NCBI GenBank assembly: GCA_020831765.1
Contig: JAFIFY010000184.1
Coordinates: forward strand, 26,947-90,946
Source of the DNA: Phycisphaeraceae bacterium
GTDB lineage: Bacteria > Planctomycetota > Phycisphaerae > Phycisphaerales > Phycisphaeraceae
Direction of reading: 5' to 3'
DNA length: 64,000 nt
Notes under the pieces: model-generated
What the model was told of the DNA's origin: nothing
Database searches by the model: none
Seen by the model: only the letters and a program-made list of their open reading frames with translations
Translations under genes and position numbers: made by a program
Shown here: positions 26,037 through 34,768 of the stretch, piece after piece
Numbering within the stretch: position 1 is the stretch's first letter
How the letters are laid out: each line of letters begins with the position of its first letter

Positions 26037-27524
26037 TCAGTCCAGGTTCATGGTCATCAGGAACTCGGCGTTGGTCTTGACGCGCTGGAGACGGTTCTTG
26101 AGCAGCTCCATGGCCTCGACGACGTTCATGTCCGCAAGCACCTTGCGGAGACGATAGACCAGTTGAAGCTCCCTGGGATCGAGCAGCAATTCCTCGCGCC
26201 GTGTGCCGCTAGCGGCGATATCGATGGCGGGATAGACGCGCTTTTCAACAAGGCGCCGGTCCAGGTGCAGTTCCGCATTGCCTGTTCCCTTGAACTCCTC
26301 GAACACGATGTCGTCCATCTTCGATCCGGTATCGACCAGTGCGGTGGCCAGAATCGTCAACGAGCCGCCTTTCTCGATGGCGCGTGCCGAGCCGATGAAC
26401 TTGCGAGGCCTCTGAAGGGCATTGGAATCGAGACCGCCGGTCAGAATCTTGCCCGAGTGGGGCATCTCAGTGTTGTAGGCACGTGCCATACGGGTGATCG
26501 AGTCCATCAGGATCACCACGTGATCACCGAACTCGACGGCGCGGCGGGATTTCTCAATCACCATTTCGCAGACCTGCACATGCCGCGACGACTGTTCATC
26601 GAATGTCGAAGCGATGACCTCGACTTCCGGCGGCGTGTTGTTGCGGAAGTCGGTCACTTCCTCGGGCCGTTCATCGATCAGCAATACGATGACCTTGACA
26701 TCGGGAAAATTCTTGATGATCGAATTGGCCATCTTCTGCAGAAGCACGGTCTTACCGGTGCGCGGCGGGGCCACGATAAGCCCGCGTTGACCACGACCGA
26801 TCGGCGTCACCAGATCGACGATCCGCATGCTGATCTCCTCGGGCGTCGTCTCCATGACGAATCGCTGGAACGGATGCAGCGGCGTGAGGTCTTCAAAGGT
26901 GGTGATGTCGTTGAGTTTGTCCGGTGGATGGCCGTTGATGGCGTCGACGCGGAGCAGCGCGAAGTACTTTTCCGACTCCTTCGGCGGCCGGATGCTGCCC
27001 TGCACCACGTGCCCGGCCTTGAGGCCGAATCTTCGGATCTGGCTGGGACTGACGTAAATGTCATCGGGGCAGGCCAGGTAGCTGAATTCCGGGCTCCGCA
27101 GAAAGCCGAAGCCATCGGGAAGGATCTCCAGCACACCGTCACCGTACATCAGCCCCTGCTTGAGCACCTGCTTCTCAAGAATCTTGAAGATCAGCTTCGG
27201 CTTGGGGAGCTTTTCGAAATCGGTGAGGGCTTCCCGCCGCGCCAGCTCGTGAAGCTCCTCAACGGTGAGCTTCTGCATTTCGGTCACGGTCAGGTCGCTG
27301 CGCTTGGCCTGTTCATATCGAGCCTGGGTCTCGGCCTCGAGCTCCTCATCCGATGATGGCCGCGCGGGAACCTTGGCCGGCGCTGAATCCTGAGCCTTGG
27401 CCTTGGATGCCGCCGGAGTTGGGGCCGCTTCATCGGCTTCGAAGAGTTCTTCCTTCTCAGTTTCCGGGGCGGCTTCGCTGGTGGATTTGGTGCGGCGACG
27501 GGTTCGGGTTTTGCCTTCAGCCAT
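26037..27524 (-). CDS. rho: Transcription termination factor Rho
   Basis: Hexameric RNA-dependent ATPase that terminates transcription. A ~100-residue charged, Ala/Glu/Pro-rich extension precedes the standard N-terminal domain ([20 protein letters not shown]). Then come the RNA-binding CSD ([20 protein letters not shown]) and the ATPase core with Walker [11 protein letters not shown], Walker [17 protein letters not shown], and the Q- and R-loop regions. Length is 495 aa against ~420 in E. coli, the difference being the extension. AGGAG lies upstream of ATG 27524. A 447-nt leader region upstream holds a stable hairpin, and rho genes are often autoregulated in the leader. Confidence 0.97.
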   Translation of the reverse strand: MAEGKTRTRRRTKSTSEAAPETEKEELFEADEAAPTPAASKAKAQDSAPAKVPARPSSDEELEAETQARYEQAKRSDLTVTEMQKLTVEELHELARREALTDFEKLPKPKLIFKILEKQVLKQGLMYGDGVLEILPDGFGFLRSPEFSYLACPDDIYVSPSQIRRFGLKAGHVVQGSIRPPKESEKYFALLRVDAINGHPPDKLNDITTFEDLTPLHPFQRFVMETTPEEISMRIVDLVTPIGRGQRGLIVAPPRTGKTVLLQKMANSIIKNFPDVKVIVLLIDERPEEVTDFRNNTPPEVEVIASTFDEQSSRHVQVCEMVIEKSRRAVEFGDHVVILMDSITRMARAYNTEMPHSGKILTGGLDSNALQRPRKFIGSARAIEKGGSLTILATALVDTGSKMDDIVFEEFKGTGNAELHLDRRLVEKRVYPAIDIAASGTRREELLLDPRELQLVYRLRKVLADMNVVEAMELLKNRLQRVKTNAEFLMTMNLD

Positions 27525-27971
27525 CGGATGGAACTCCTGTTTTTCAGAAAAATGGTCGCCCGTGCAAAGGCGAGGCTGACTCAGGGGAGTGGGAGAATCG
27601 GGGGAGTGGTTTCAGGTTGCGATGCCCGGCGGATCGGGCTGGTTCGTGGGTATGTTAGCGTTCCGAAACGGATGCAACCGGCATCCGTGCGTCTGTATCC
27701 AACGAATCGAAGCCGGCACAAGTTCATGCGGTGTGGAAAAACCCGGCGGCACCGAGAGGGTCAAGCAGCCAACATCGTCGCGGGCCTGTGTACGCATGCG
27801 CAACGGGGTTGGGTGATTCCTTCCCGGTCCGGCGACTCCCGACCGCCCGGTCAGTTGGCTGCCGCAGCCGCCTTGGTGCCGCGACATCGCCGCCGACTCA
27901 ACCCGGAATGATCCATCGGGGAAAGACCCGCGTGTCCGGTCCAACTGGTCATCAACCGTATGAGGGGAGGA
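27525..27971. other. 447-nt region upstream of rho
   Basis: No gene is supported here. It holds the perfect 8-bp hairpin listed separately and a smaller GCCCG/CGGGC stem near 27622-27637. It is probably the rho promoter and leader plus the 3' end of the coaE transcript. Confidence 0.45.
27668..27688 (-). promoter_or_regulatory. Stem-loop in the rho upstream region
   Basis: ACGGATGC and GCATCCGT form a perfect 8-bp stem with a 5-nt loop, 144 nt before the rho ATG. On the minus strand it is followed by TTCGG, so it is not a standard terminator. It is a candidate leader element for rho autoregulation. Confidence 0.35.
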
Positions 27972-28589
27972 TCAAGCGGAACTCAGGATGCGAGTCAGGA
28001 TACCTCGTAGTTCCTCAGAGACCGTGGCCTCATCCGAACCGTTGGCGATAGTATGATCGGCCCGCGCCGCCTTGGTGTCAAGTGGTAGCTGGGTTTTCTC
28101 CCGACGCTCAAGTTCCTCGGCATCCCAGCCGCGTTGGGCCTTGACCCTTTTTCTTCGAATTTCCAGCGGTGCGTCGACGAATATCACCGCATCGCAGTCC
28201 GAATTCAGGCCCGATTCAAAGAGCAGCGGACAATCCTCGACGATCGCGACCACGCCGGGGTCCGCGTTCATGTCGGTTCGCAGTTTCCGGCGTCCTTCGT
28301 GTACGCGGGGATGAATCAGGGATTCGAGGAAGCGCCGCTCGGTCAAATCATTGAAGACCTGTGAAGCCACTTTTCCACGGTCGATCCGGTCCAGATCATT
28401 GAGCACACCCAGTCCCCAACGGTCCAGAACGGCTCGGATCACTTCCGGCTCATCCAGGGCCTTCCGGGCCAGATCATCGGCCGAAATCACACCACATCCC
28501 AGCTTCCTGAGCTGAGCGGCGATCCATGATTTACCGGACCCGATGCCTCCGGCCAGACCGATCACCGGTTTTCGTTTAGTCAGCGTCAT
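27972..28589 (-). CDS. coaE: Dephospho-CoA kinase
   Basis: Catalyses the last step of coenzyme A synthesis, phosphorylating the 3'-hydroxyl of dephospho-CoA. A P-loop kinase of 205 aa with GLAGGIGSGKSWIAAQL near the N-terminus, VISADDLARKALDEP (substrate-binding Asp) and VAIVEDCPLLFESGLNSDCD in the middle. ATG 28589 (MTLTKRKPV) is preferred over 28628 because it starts just ahead of the P-loop strand. The gene is divergent from the anchored protein at 28759 and upstream of rho on the same strand. Confidence 0.94.
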   Translation of the reverse strand: MTLTKRKPVIGLAGGIGSGKSWIAAQLRKLGCGVISADDLARKALDEPEVIRAVLDRWGLGVLNDLDRIDRGKVASQVFNDLTERRFLESLIHPRVHEGRRKLRTDMNADPGVVAIVEDCPLLFESGLNSDCDAVIFVDAPLEIRRKRVKAQRGWDAEELERREKTQLPLDTKAARADHTIANGSDEATVSEELRGILTRILSSA

Positions 28590-28758
28590 CAAACCGAATA
28601 TATCCGGGTTTTCGGCGTTGGGCGGCACCGACCGAGCGCCGGGGGCGGGCGATGTCGTCCTTGGATGCTCGGGAAGTCGCCGACACCGGACCGATATTGC
28701 TCGGGGGTCGCCGGTCGATGGGCGGTCCGGGAGGGACGATCCGCATGGAGGCGCAACA

Positions 28759-29835
28759 ATGTTCCGAACCGAGCAGACGATCTACATCCTGGTCATCCTC
28801 TGCCTTCTGGCCGCGCTGGGGCTGATGGCGAATGTGGATGCATCGCAGCGGGCGAGGCCGAGCGCATCTTCCGATGCCCCTGGGATAGCCGGAGCCCCGG
28901 GCATGCCGCGCGGCGAACGGTCAAGGCTGGCGCGCGATTCCAATGAGGACGATACCCAGGTCGATCCAGTGCTGGCCCTGCTCGATGCGCGGCCAATTGT
29001 CGCGGTGGTGCGGCTGGACCTTGTCGAACTATCCCCGCAACGCCGAGCCGCCGCCATCCGCCGCGCAACTTCAGGGCCGGACAAGGCGGAACTGCAAGAT
29101 TTTCAGATAGCCCTGCTGGGAGCCTTTGATACCGCTCTGAAGCGGCTGGACCCTCTGGCGGAACAGAACGTGGGTGAAGTGCTGATCCTTTTCTGTGGAC
29201 CGGACAGTGCCGGCAACGAGCCCGAGCCGGTGTGGGTGATCCAGCCTCGCAAGGATCAGTTCACGTCTCGGCAGATTCGAGCGATGGAAGCATTGGCCCG
29301 AGAGCGGGACATGGAAGACTTTCCGTTGCCCGGTACCGCAGCGCGATTGTGGATTCCCGCCCGCCGAGCCCCGGTCCTGGTGCCTCGTGATCCCGATCAT
29401 GGTCGCACGCTTCGCGATGAGCTGGACCGCCATCGCGACAGCCCCGCGGTTCTGGTGATTCAACCCGACAATCTTCTCCGACGACAGTTCGAACTGCCGA
29501 AGGATGCCCCGGTACCGGCTGATCTGCGACAGGCGGTTCACTGGATTCAATCCGGTCTTGCCGCCAGGAGACAGGTCTGGTCTCTGAGCATTCAATCGGA
29601 ATTTAGGCTGAGTTTCGACCTGACTTTCGACAACCCGCAACAGGCGCGGCACTTTGTCAATCTGGCCCAAAGCCTTGCGCGGCGAGACCCACCCCCGACG
29701 GTGAACAGCGGCACCGGAGACGGCTCGCTGGCGCCTTCAATTCGTGATTGGGTTTCAAGCCTGAGCAGACTCGAGTGGCGCGCCCGGGGCGCTGGGGTTG
29801 GCACCTCGCTGCCATCGGCCGACGTCGACCGATAG
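28759..29835 (+). CDS. Membrane-anchored protein of unknown function
   Basis: No family recognised. The 358-aa product begins with a signal anchor (TIYILVILCLLAALGLMANV), followed by a Ser/Pro-rich linker. An extracytoplasmic domain of about 300 residues then contains VDPVLALLDARPIVAVVRLD, several Arg-rich helices and SLSIQSEFRLSFDLTFDNPQ. The last part resembles the C-terminal region of planctomycete proteins that accumulate sums over substrate-like repeats, but I cannot name a homologue. GGAGG 7 nt before ATG 28759 fixes the start. The stop is 16 nt from the convergent oxidoreductase stop. Confidence 0.75.
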   Translation: MFRTEQTIYILVILCLLAALGLMANVDASQRARPSASSDAPGIAGAPGMPRGERSRLARDSNEDDTQVDPVLALLDARPIVAVVRLDLVELSPQRRAAAIRRATSGPDKAELQDFQIALLGAFDTALKRLDPLAEQNVGEVLILFCGPDSAGNEPEPVWVIQPRKDQFTSRQIRAMEALARERDMEDFPLPGTAARLWIPARRAPVLVPRDPDHGRTLRDELDRHRDSPAVLVIQPDNLLRRQFELPKDAPVPADLRQAVHWIQSGLAARRQVWSLSIQSEFRLSFDLTFDNPQQARHFVNLAQSLARRDPPPTVNSGTGDGSLAPSIRDWVSSLSRLEWRARGAGVGTSLPSADVDR

Positions 29836-29851
29836 CGCGGCCATTTTCGGA

Positions 29852-31243
29852 TCACCCGGCCTCGCTCCGGGTCATGTTGCGGCTCAGTTCAACCTGCGGC
29901 AGATTCGCCTTCTGCTGGCGAAGCGTCTTTACGAGTAACTCCGTGTCCAGGTCACAGGCCGACTGGTCCCGGCTGATGGCCTGGACCGCGGCGGCGCCGG
30001 CGGCCTGCCCCATCATGGCGCATGCCGGCTGGTCGCGTATCGCGGCACTGACCTTCACATCGCTGGAATTGCATCGACCCGCCGCCCAGAGATTCTTCCA
30101 GCCCTGAGGCACCAGCACGCCATAAGGAACGCCATAGGATTCACCTGGTGCCAGCCGGTCAAGCTCTTCAAACTCACGGGAGTAACGGGCGTACTCGGCA
30201 TCGCTGCAATCGAGGACATGGATATCCACCTGCTTGCAGTAAATGGCGATCTGATCGGGAAAGTGCCTTCTGGCCTGGTAGTCCTCATAGTTCAACGTGT
30301 ACTCACCGACAATTCGCCTTGATTCCCGAACACCCATGAGCGAAGCGGTGCTGGTCAGTTCAGCATCGCGGCAACCGTCCAGATAGCGTCGGAAGAACTC
30401 GGTGTATTCCTCAGCCAGTTGCCGACCGCGCACCATGCCCTCGGTCAAGCTCCGATTGTCCAACGCATTCATGCCAAAGAGATGGCCGGCATTGAGCGTT
30501 CCCGTCATTCGGCCCATGCGGAAGATGCCGGGCACGTGTCGATCCGGCTGCGAGAAATACCCGTCGGCCAGAGCCCGTTCCACGGCCGGCTGTTGCATGG
30601 TTCTGCGGTCAAAGCGATCGAAGTCGATATTGGTGACGATGGAGCAGAGGGTTGGCGGCATGATTCCGGGGGTATCGCGTCCCGCCTCGATGCAGGGCAA
30701 ACCGCAAAGGTTGGCCACCACGGCATCACCCGATGCATCGATGAAGCATCTCGCGGGAATGAACCGGAGACCCTCGATGTTGTGGGCGATGACACCGTGA
30801 ACCCTGCGGGAGTCGCGGTCGGCATCCACGTCCACGACTCGGGTGAAAAAGCGAAGCTCGACACCAGCTTCGGCGCAAAGGGTATCGAGCAGCCGTTTGA
30901 GTCCCTCGGCACGGAAGCCAAAACCGCGATTGTAGGTCGTGTGCCATGCCTCCGGGGAAACGCCCGGTTGAAGCTGACCACGCCGATGCATCTCTTCAAT
31001 CAGTTCAAGGATGATGCCGCCGACAACCGGGTGTTGGCCGTTGGATGTATGTGACCACTGGGAGACCAGGGCGCTGGTGCCCATGCCGCCAAGGCAACCG
31101 GTGGCTTCGAGCAACAGCGTCCTTGCGCCCAAGCGCGCGGCCTGGATGGCGGCGGCGCAGCCGGCCGGTCCGCCGCCGATCACCACCACATCGAAGCCCT
31201 CATCCCGGGGAATGGAACGAGTGAACGTGAATGTCTGAGGCAT
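29852..31243 (-). CDS. FAD-dependent oxidoreductase
   Basis: A soluble flavoprotein (463 aa) of the FAD_oxidored type. The N-terminal Rossmann fold VVVIGGGPAGCAAAIQAARL binds the ADP part of FAD, followed by LLLEATGCLGGMGTSALVSQ. The C-terminal NAD(P)/FAD part ends in WKNLWAAGRCNSSDVKVSAA, with a Gly-rich AMMGQAAGAAAV. Members are frequent in planctomycetes near sugar and sulfatase genes, and substrates are unknown. ATG 31243 (MPQTFTFTRS) is chosen because the open frame upstream runs antisense through recJ. It is divergent from recJ with 144 nt between starts. Confidence 0.85.
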   Translation of the reverse strand: MPQTFTFTRSIPRDEGFDVVVIGGGPAGCAAAIQAARLGARTLLLEATGCLGGMGTSALVSQWSHTSNGQHPVVGGIILELIEEMHRRGQLQPGVSPEAWHTTYNRGFGFRAEGLKRLLDTLCAEAGVELRFFTRVVDVDADRDSRRVHGVIAHNIEGLRFIPARCFIDASGDAVVANLCGLPCIEAGRDTPGIMPPTLCSIVTNIDFDRFDRRTMQQPAVERALADGYFSQPDRHVPGIFRMGRMTGTLNAGHLFGMNALDNRSLTEGMVRGRQLAEEYTEFFRRYLDGCRDAELTSTASLMGVRESRRIVGEYTLNYEDYQARRHFPDQIAIYCKQVDIHVLDCSDAEYARYSREFEELDRLAPGESYGVPYGVLVPQGWKNLWAAGRCNSSDVKVSAAIRDQPACAMMGQAAGAAAVQAISRDQSACDLDTELLVKTLRQQKANLPQVELSRNMTRSEAG

Positions 31244-31387
31244 GTCAGGTATTCCATGTGCGTCTAGAACCGCCGCGATCGTAACAGGGGATCGCCCCGC
31301 GCCCCGATGCCGTCGAACCGGCCTGGCGCGGTCTGGTGATACGCCCCTTGGGGGTCGGCCCCCGACTTCAGGGTACACTGGAACTTG

Positions 31388-33178
31388 ATGCTCCTTACCG
31401 AAAAACCGCTCCGACGATGGATCATTGAGCCGGTGCCGGATGAATCCGCTGTTCGGCGGTTGTCCGAAGCGTTGGGCCTCCCGACGCTGGTCGCGGGCCT
31501 GCTGGCGCGGAATGGAAGGGACGACCCGGAGGCCGCCAGGGCCTTTCTCGAGCCCAGGCTCTCGGCGTTGCATGATCCGGCCCGTCTGCCCGGCTGCGTG
31601 GCCGCGGCACGGCGAATCCTCACGGCCGTGGCGGAAAAACAGACCATCGTTGTCTACGGGGATTACGATGTCGATGGCGTGACCGCCTCGGCGATCCTCT
31701 GGCACATGCTCACCGCCCTGGGCGCTGTGGTGGAAAACTACATTCCGCATCGACTGGATGAGGGTTACGGACTCAACAGCGAAGCCATCGAGCAACTGGC
31801 ATCGCGGAATCCCAAGCCGCTGGTGATTACCGTCGATTGCGGCATCACCGCTCTGGCTCAGGCGGCGCTGGCCCGAGAGCGGGGGCTGGAACTGATCATC
31901 ACCGATCATCATGCGTTTCCGGATCGAGGTTTGCCCGAGGCATCGATCCTGGTTCATCCGCGACTGGCGGGCATGGATGGGGATTCGTATCCGTTCGGTC
32001 AGTTATGCGGAGCGGGGGTGGCGTTGAAGCTTGCATGGCAGATCGCGCGGGAGCATTGTGGCAGCGAGCGGGTGAGTAATGCCTTGCGTGACCTGCTGAT
32101 GGATTCGCTGAGCCTTGCCGCCCTGGGGAGTGTGGCGGATGTGGTTCCACTCGAGGATGAGAATCGCCTGCTGGTCCGATTCGGGCTGGCGCAGATCAAG
32201 CGAACGCGGTTCGGAGGATTGAATGCGCTGATCGAAGCGTCGAATCTCGCCCGTGAGAGCATCGATTCGTATCACGTCGGTTTCGTGCTTGGGCCGCGAT
32301 TGAACGCGTGCGGTCGAATGGGGCATGCCCGGGATGCGCTCAAACTGCTGACCGATGCCACAGCCTCCGAGGCCCGGCAACTTGCGGAGATGCTCAACCA
32401 GGTCAACCAGGAGCGTCGCGGCGTGGAGCGCGGCATTTTCAAAGATGCTGAGGCCAGGGTGATTGAGGCGGGCTTCGATAGCCCGGACCGCCGCGCCATC
32501 GTCTTGGCCGGTGAAGGTTGGCATGGCGGGGTCATCGGCATCGTGGCATCTCGTCTGGTCGATCGATTCAATCGACCGGTGGTCATGCTCAATGTGGAAA
32601 ATGGCCTGGCCCAGGGGTCAGCGCGGAGTGTGTTGGGGGTATCGATTCTCGATGCGATCTCCGAGGCCTCGCACCTGCTGATGAGCTTCGGCGGCCATGA
32701 CATGGCGGCCGGGCTCAAGGTCGAGGCGCGGCACATCGATGAACTTCGGCGGATCGTGATCGAACACATCAATCGGCGGTTGAGCGAGCGCGACCTTGTG
32801 CCGACGATGAAGATCGATGCCCAGTGCCGGCTCGATGAACTCGACCTCCAGGCGGTTCGGCATCTGAGCCGACTGGAGCCGTTTGGCCGCGGCAACGATC
32901 GCCCACGGTTCCTGATCCGGGATTGCCTGGTCAACCGCGCTGGCGAGCGGATGGGACGTGATGGTCGCCACCTTTCGATTCACCTTCGCCAGGGTGGGAC
33001 TTACCAGCGGGCGATCGGGTGGAACCTCGGGGACTGGGCCGCGCAACTGCCGGCGGGGGCACGTCTCGACGTTGTCTGCGAAGCCCGGGTTAACCGCTGG
33101 AACGACCGGGAGTCCGTTGATCTGGAGATCAAGGATTTTCGCCCGGCGGGGGTGGAAGAAGTTGCGGCCGACGCCTGA
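31388..33178 (+). CDS. recJ: Single-stranded-DNA-specific exonuclease RecJ
   Basis: 5'-3' ssDNA exonuclease of recombination and mismatch repair. The DHH-family motifs appear in order: YGDYDVDGVTASAILW, VDCGITALAQ, ITDHHAFPDRGLP and PRLNACGRMGHARDAL. The DHHA1 domain follows (SFGGHDMAAGLKVEA), then the C-terminal OB-fold (LIRDCLVNRAGERMGRDGRH). At 596 aa it is close to E. coli RecJ. The frame also opens one codon earlier at TTG 31385, but ATG 31388 is the natural start. A GGGGG-TCGG-CCCCC hairpin lies 25 nt upstream of the ATG. Confidence 0.96.
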   Translation: MLLTEKPLRRWIIEPVPDESAVRRLSEALGLPTLVAGLLARNGRDDPEAARAFLEPRLSALHDPARLPGCVAAARRILTAVAEKQTIVVYGDYDVDGVTASAILWHMLTALGAVVENYIPHRLDEGYGLNSEAIEQLASRNPKPLVITVDCGITALAQAALARERGLELIITDHHAFPDRGLPEASILVHPRLAGMDGDSYPFGQLCGAGVALKLAWQIAREHCGSERVSNALRDLLMDSLSLAALGSVADVVPLEDENRLLVRFGLAQIKRTRFGGLNALIEASNLARESIDSYHVGFVLGPRLNACGRMGHARDALKLLTDATASEARQLAEMLNQVNQERRGVERGIFKDAEARVIEAGFDSPDRRAIVLAGEGWHGGVIGIVASRLVDRFNRPVVMLNVENGLAQGSARSVLGVSILDAISEASHLLMSFGGHDMAAGLKVEARHIDELRRIVIEHINRRLSERDLVPTMKIDAQCRLDELDLQAVRHLSRLEPFGRGNDRPRFLIRDCLVNRAGERMGRDGRHLSIHLRQGGTYQRAIGWNLGDWAAQLPAGARLDVVCEARVNRWNDRESVDLEIKDFRPAGVEEVAADA

Positions 33179-33227
33179 TCCACCCGGCTTGGGCCTGAGC
33201 CGGAGGGAGGCTGTCGCAAAATGAAGG

Positions 33228-33255
33228 TTGTGGCTAATTTTTGAGCGTTTATGCC
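33228..33255 (+). promoter_or_regulatory. Candidate promoter of a small RNA downstream of recJ
   Basis: TTGTGG (33228-33233), a 16-nt spacer and TATGCC (33250-33255) predict a start near 33262. The -10 resembles the TATGCT seen before META and glnA. It is weaker than those promoters. Confidence 0.35.
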
Positions 33256-33261
33256 TGTCGC

Positions 33262-33427
33262 CGGGGTCGCTGCAATGCGCGGCGGTTGAAGAGCGTTGGC
33301 GTAGTGTCGGTCCATGGGCTACCCAAACTTGGCATGGGGAGAAAAGCTGGAAGGGCAAAGCGAAAAGAGGACTGGCGGGGCGGATTGGGGACGCAACTCG
33401 ACCTTACCGGGGTCGAGTTGTTTTTTT
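33262..33427 (+). ncRNA. Candidate small RNA or long recJ 3'UTR
   Basis: This ~165-nt stretch runs from a possible promoter to a near-ideal intrinsic terminator, with no credible coding frame. Stems visible by eye are CGCCG/CGGCG (33259-33263 with 33280-33284) and a compound hairpin CCATG...CCA-AACT-TGG-CATGG (33312-33337), before the terminator stem. It matches no RNA family I can name (not 4.5S, 6S, tmRNA or RNase P by their signature sequences). Alternatively it is simply the 3' end of the recJ mRNA, whose stop is 216 nt upstream of the terminator. Confidence 0.35.
33394..33427 (+). terminator. Strong intrinsic terminator
   Basis: CAACTCGACC (33394-33403) pairs perfectly with GGTCGAGTTG (33411-33420) around a 7-nt loop, followed by TTTTTTT (33421-33427). 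It is the best Rho-independent terminator in the window. It overlaps the 3' end of the convergent metallophosphoesterase gene, whose stop codon lies in the loop. Confidence 0.92.
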
Positions 33428-34282
33428 CAGGGACGTGGAGAGGCCAGGTGCCATCGCGTGCGGTCTTCGCCGAGTCGGCGGTACAAGCGGATGAGTGGTG
33501 CGGCAGCCGGTCGCGATATTGACCGTATGCAATGCCGGTTCGGCGGAAAGCTCAATGATGCTGAAATGCCCCTGATCCGGGTAGTGGGCTTCGTGCGCGG
33601 TGATGCTCAGCGGCAGCATATGACACGCCGTCCCGTCGATATCGGTGTACGCCGCGAAGTGGAGATGGCCGGTGAAAACGGCATCGATCCGACCTTGAAT
33701 ATGCGTCTGGAAACAGGGCTGCTGTTGCATGTACTTTTGAAGATTCTTTCGCGGATCGATCCGGTGAATTGTCTTGGCGATTTGCTCGTGATGCAGCGGA
33801 ACGTGTGTAAAGAGCAGAACGCGTCGATCGGTGTTGGTGGCTTCATCCAACCATTCCAATGCATCCTCCTCGATCGTGCCTAACGCGCTGTCGAGCAGGA
33901 TCAGGCGTGTATCCTCAAGATCGATGAAGCGATTGGACAGGTCAACCCCCAGGATGCGCCACGCTTCACACGCCTTGGCTTGAGCGTCGTTGACTCCCTC
34001 TCCGATGAAATCCGGACGGCTCAGGTCGTGATTCCCGGGTACCAGATGCCACGGTATTTCCAGCTTCCGCAGCATAGCCGTGCCATAGTGCAGATTGGCC
34101 GGGCAGCACCAATCAACCAGATCACCCAGCGGAATGATCATCTCCGGTTGTTCAGCCCGGATTCGCTCGGTCAACTGACGGAAACTGGCCTGAGTTAACG
34201 CAAAGTGTTCACGGAGCCGACGCCGCATAACATCAGCATCGGGCGAGATAAGGTGCAGATCACCAAGTACAGCGATTCTCAT
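33404..34282 (-). CDS. Metallophosphoesterase (calcineurin-like)
   Basis: A 292-aa soluble dinuclear-metal phosphoesterase. Ligand motifs appear in order: MRIAVLGDLH (Asp8, His10), IIPLGDLVDW, LVPGNHDL, LLFTHVPLHHEQ and FTGHLHF. This set fits the class III cyclic-nucleotide phosphodiesterase-like branch, but substrate cannot be assigned. ATG 34282 is chosen because it directly starts the first metal-binding strand; the open frame upstream is not protein-like. The last ~45 residues after HTVNIATG are basic and probably disordered. The final codons form part of the plus-strand terminator. No close partner gene is evident. Confidence 0.85.
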   Translation of the reverse strand: MRIAVLGDLHLISPDADVMRRRLREHFALTQASFRQLTERIRAEQPEMIIPLGDLVDWCCPANLHYGTAMLRKLEIPWHLVPGNHDLSRPDFIGEGVNDAQAKACEAWRILGVDLSNRFIDLEDTRLILLDSALGTIEEDALEWLDEATNTDRRVLLFTHVPLHHEQIAKTIHRIDPRKNLQKYMQQQPCFQTHIQGRIDAVFTGHLHFAAYTDIDGTACHMLPLSITAHEAHYPDQGHFSIIELSAEPALHTVNIATGCRTTHPLVPPTRRRPHAMAPGLSTSLKKTTRPR

Positions 34283-34381
34283 GGGGTTTGACCTGGTCGA
34301 GGGAGGTGACACGCTAAACGGCCGGCGTGCCGGATGCAAGACGGGCGTACCGGGTGTCGCGGGCCGCGGTCGCGGGCACCC

Positions 34382-34510
34382 TCATTGGTTGAGCCACTCA
34401 GCGGTGACGCTCTTGGCTGGACTGCGACCCGACTTCGACTTTGGGACACCCGTTTGGCGGAACATGTCGTCAAGATTCCGCAGTTCGGGTTCGAGGCTTG
34501 ATTGAATTTT
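34382..34510 (-). pseudogene. Possible read-on segment after an in-frame TGA
   Basis: Immediately after the TGA that ends the small ORF at 34511-34768, the same frame stays open for 42 codons with protein-like composition (LEPELRNLDDMFRQTGVPKS), ending at TGA 34382-34384. It could be the lost C-terminus of that ORF, a separate peptide (ATG within, MFRQTGVP), or chance. Confidence 0.25.
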
Positions 34511-34768
34511 TCAGGGCTCTGGGTCGCCGGGCGGCGTAAAGTTTTGATGAAAAATGGCTTGTGCCAGTTCGGCGGCAAGGGACAGGCTTGTCGGCCAAGC
34601 GACTGGTTCGCGGCGTCGTTCCAGTTGCCTGTAAACGGCATACCCATCGAAGGCGACCCGGAGTTGTCCTTCAATTCTCCACCGTCGGACGTGCTCGACC
34701 GACAGGGTGCGTATATCCGTTCTGGAGATGCGAAAAGACCGTTCGATCCGTCCCGACTCAGATGTCAA
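34511..34768 (-). CDS. Small hypothetical protein downstream of glnA
   Basis: An unrecognised 85-aa product if started at TTG 34768, overlapping the last codons of glnA in another frame; an ATG at 34813 would lie deeper in glnA. Composition looks like a real basic protein: SFRISRTDIRTLSVEHVRRW, then GQLRVAFDGYAVYRQLERRR. Third-position G+C is around 60 %, lower than its neighbours. The frame continues open for 42 codons beyond its TGA, so the gene may be interrupted. It could be translationally coupled to glnA. No function is suggested. Confidence 0.35.
   Translation of the reverse strand: MTSESGRIERSFRISRTDIRTLSVEHVRRWRIEGQLRVAFDGYAVYRQLERRREPVAWPTSLSLAAELAQAIFHQNFTPPGDPEP

Noticed and set aside
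31350..31363. GGGGG-TCGG-CCCCC hairpin before recJ
   Set aside because: Short stem without T tract or conserved placement; noted in the recJ entry but not claimed as regulatory.
31244..31957. Upstream extension of the FAD oxidoreductase frame
   Set aside because: It runs antisense through the conserved DHH region of recJ and shows no domain; the Rossmann fold starts at 31243.
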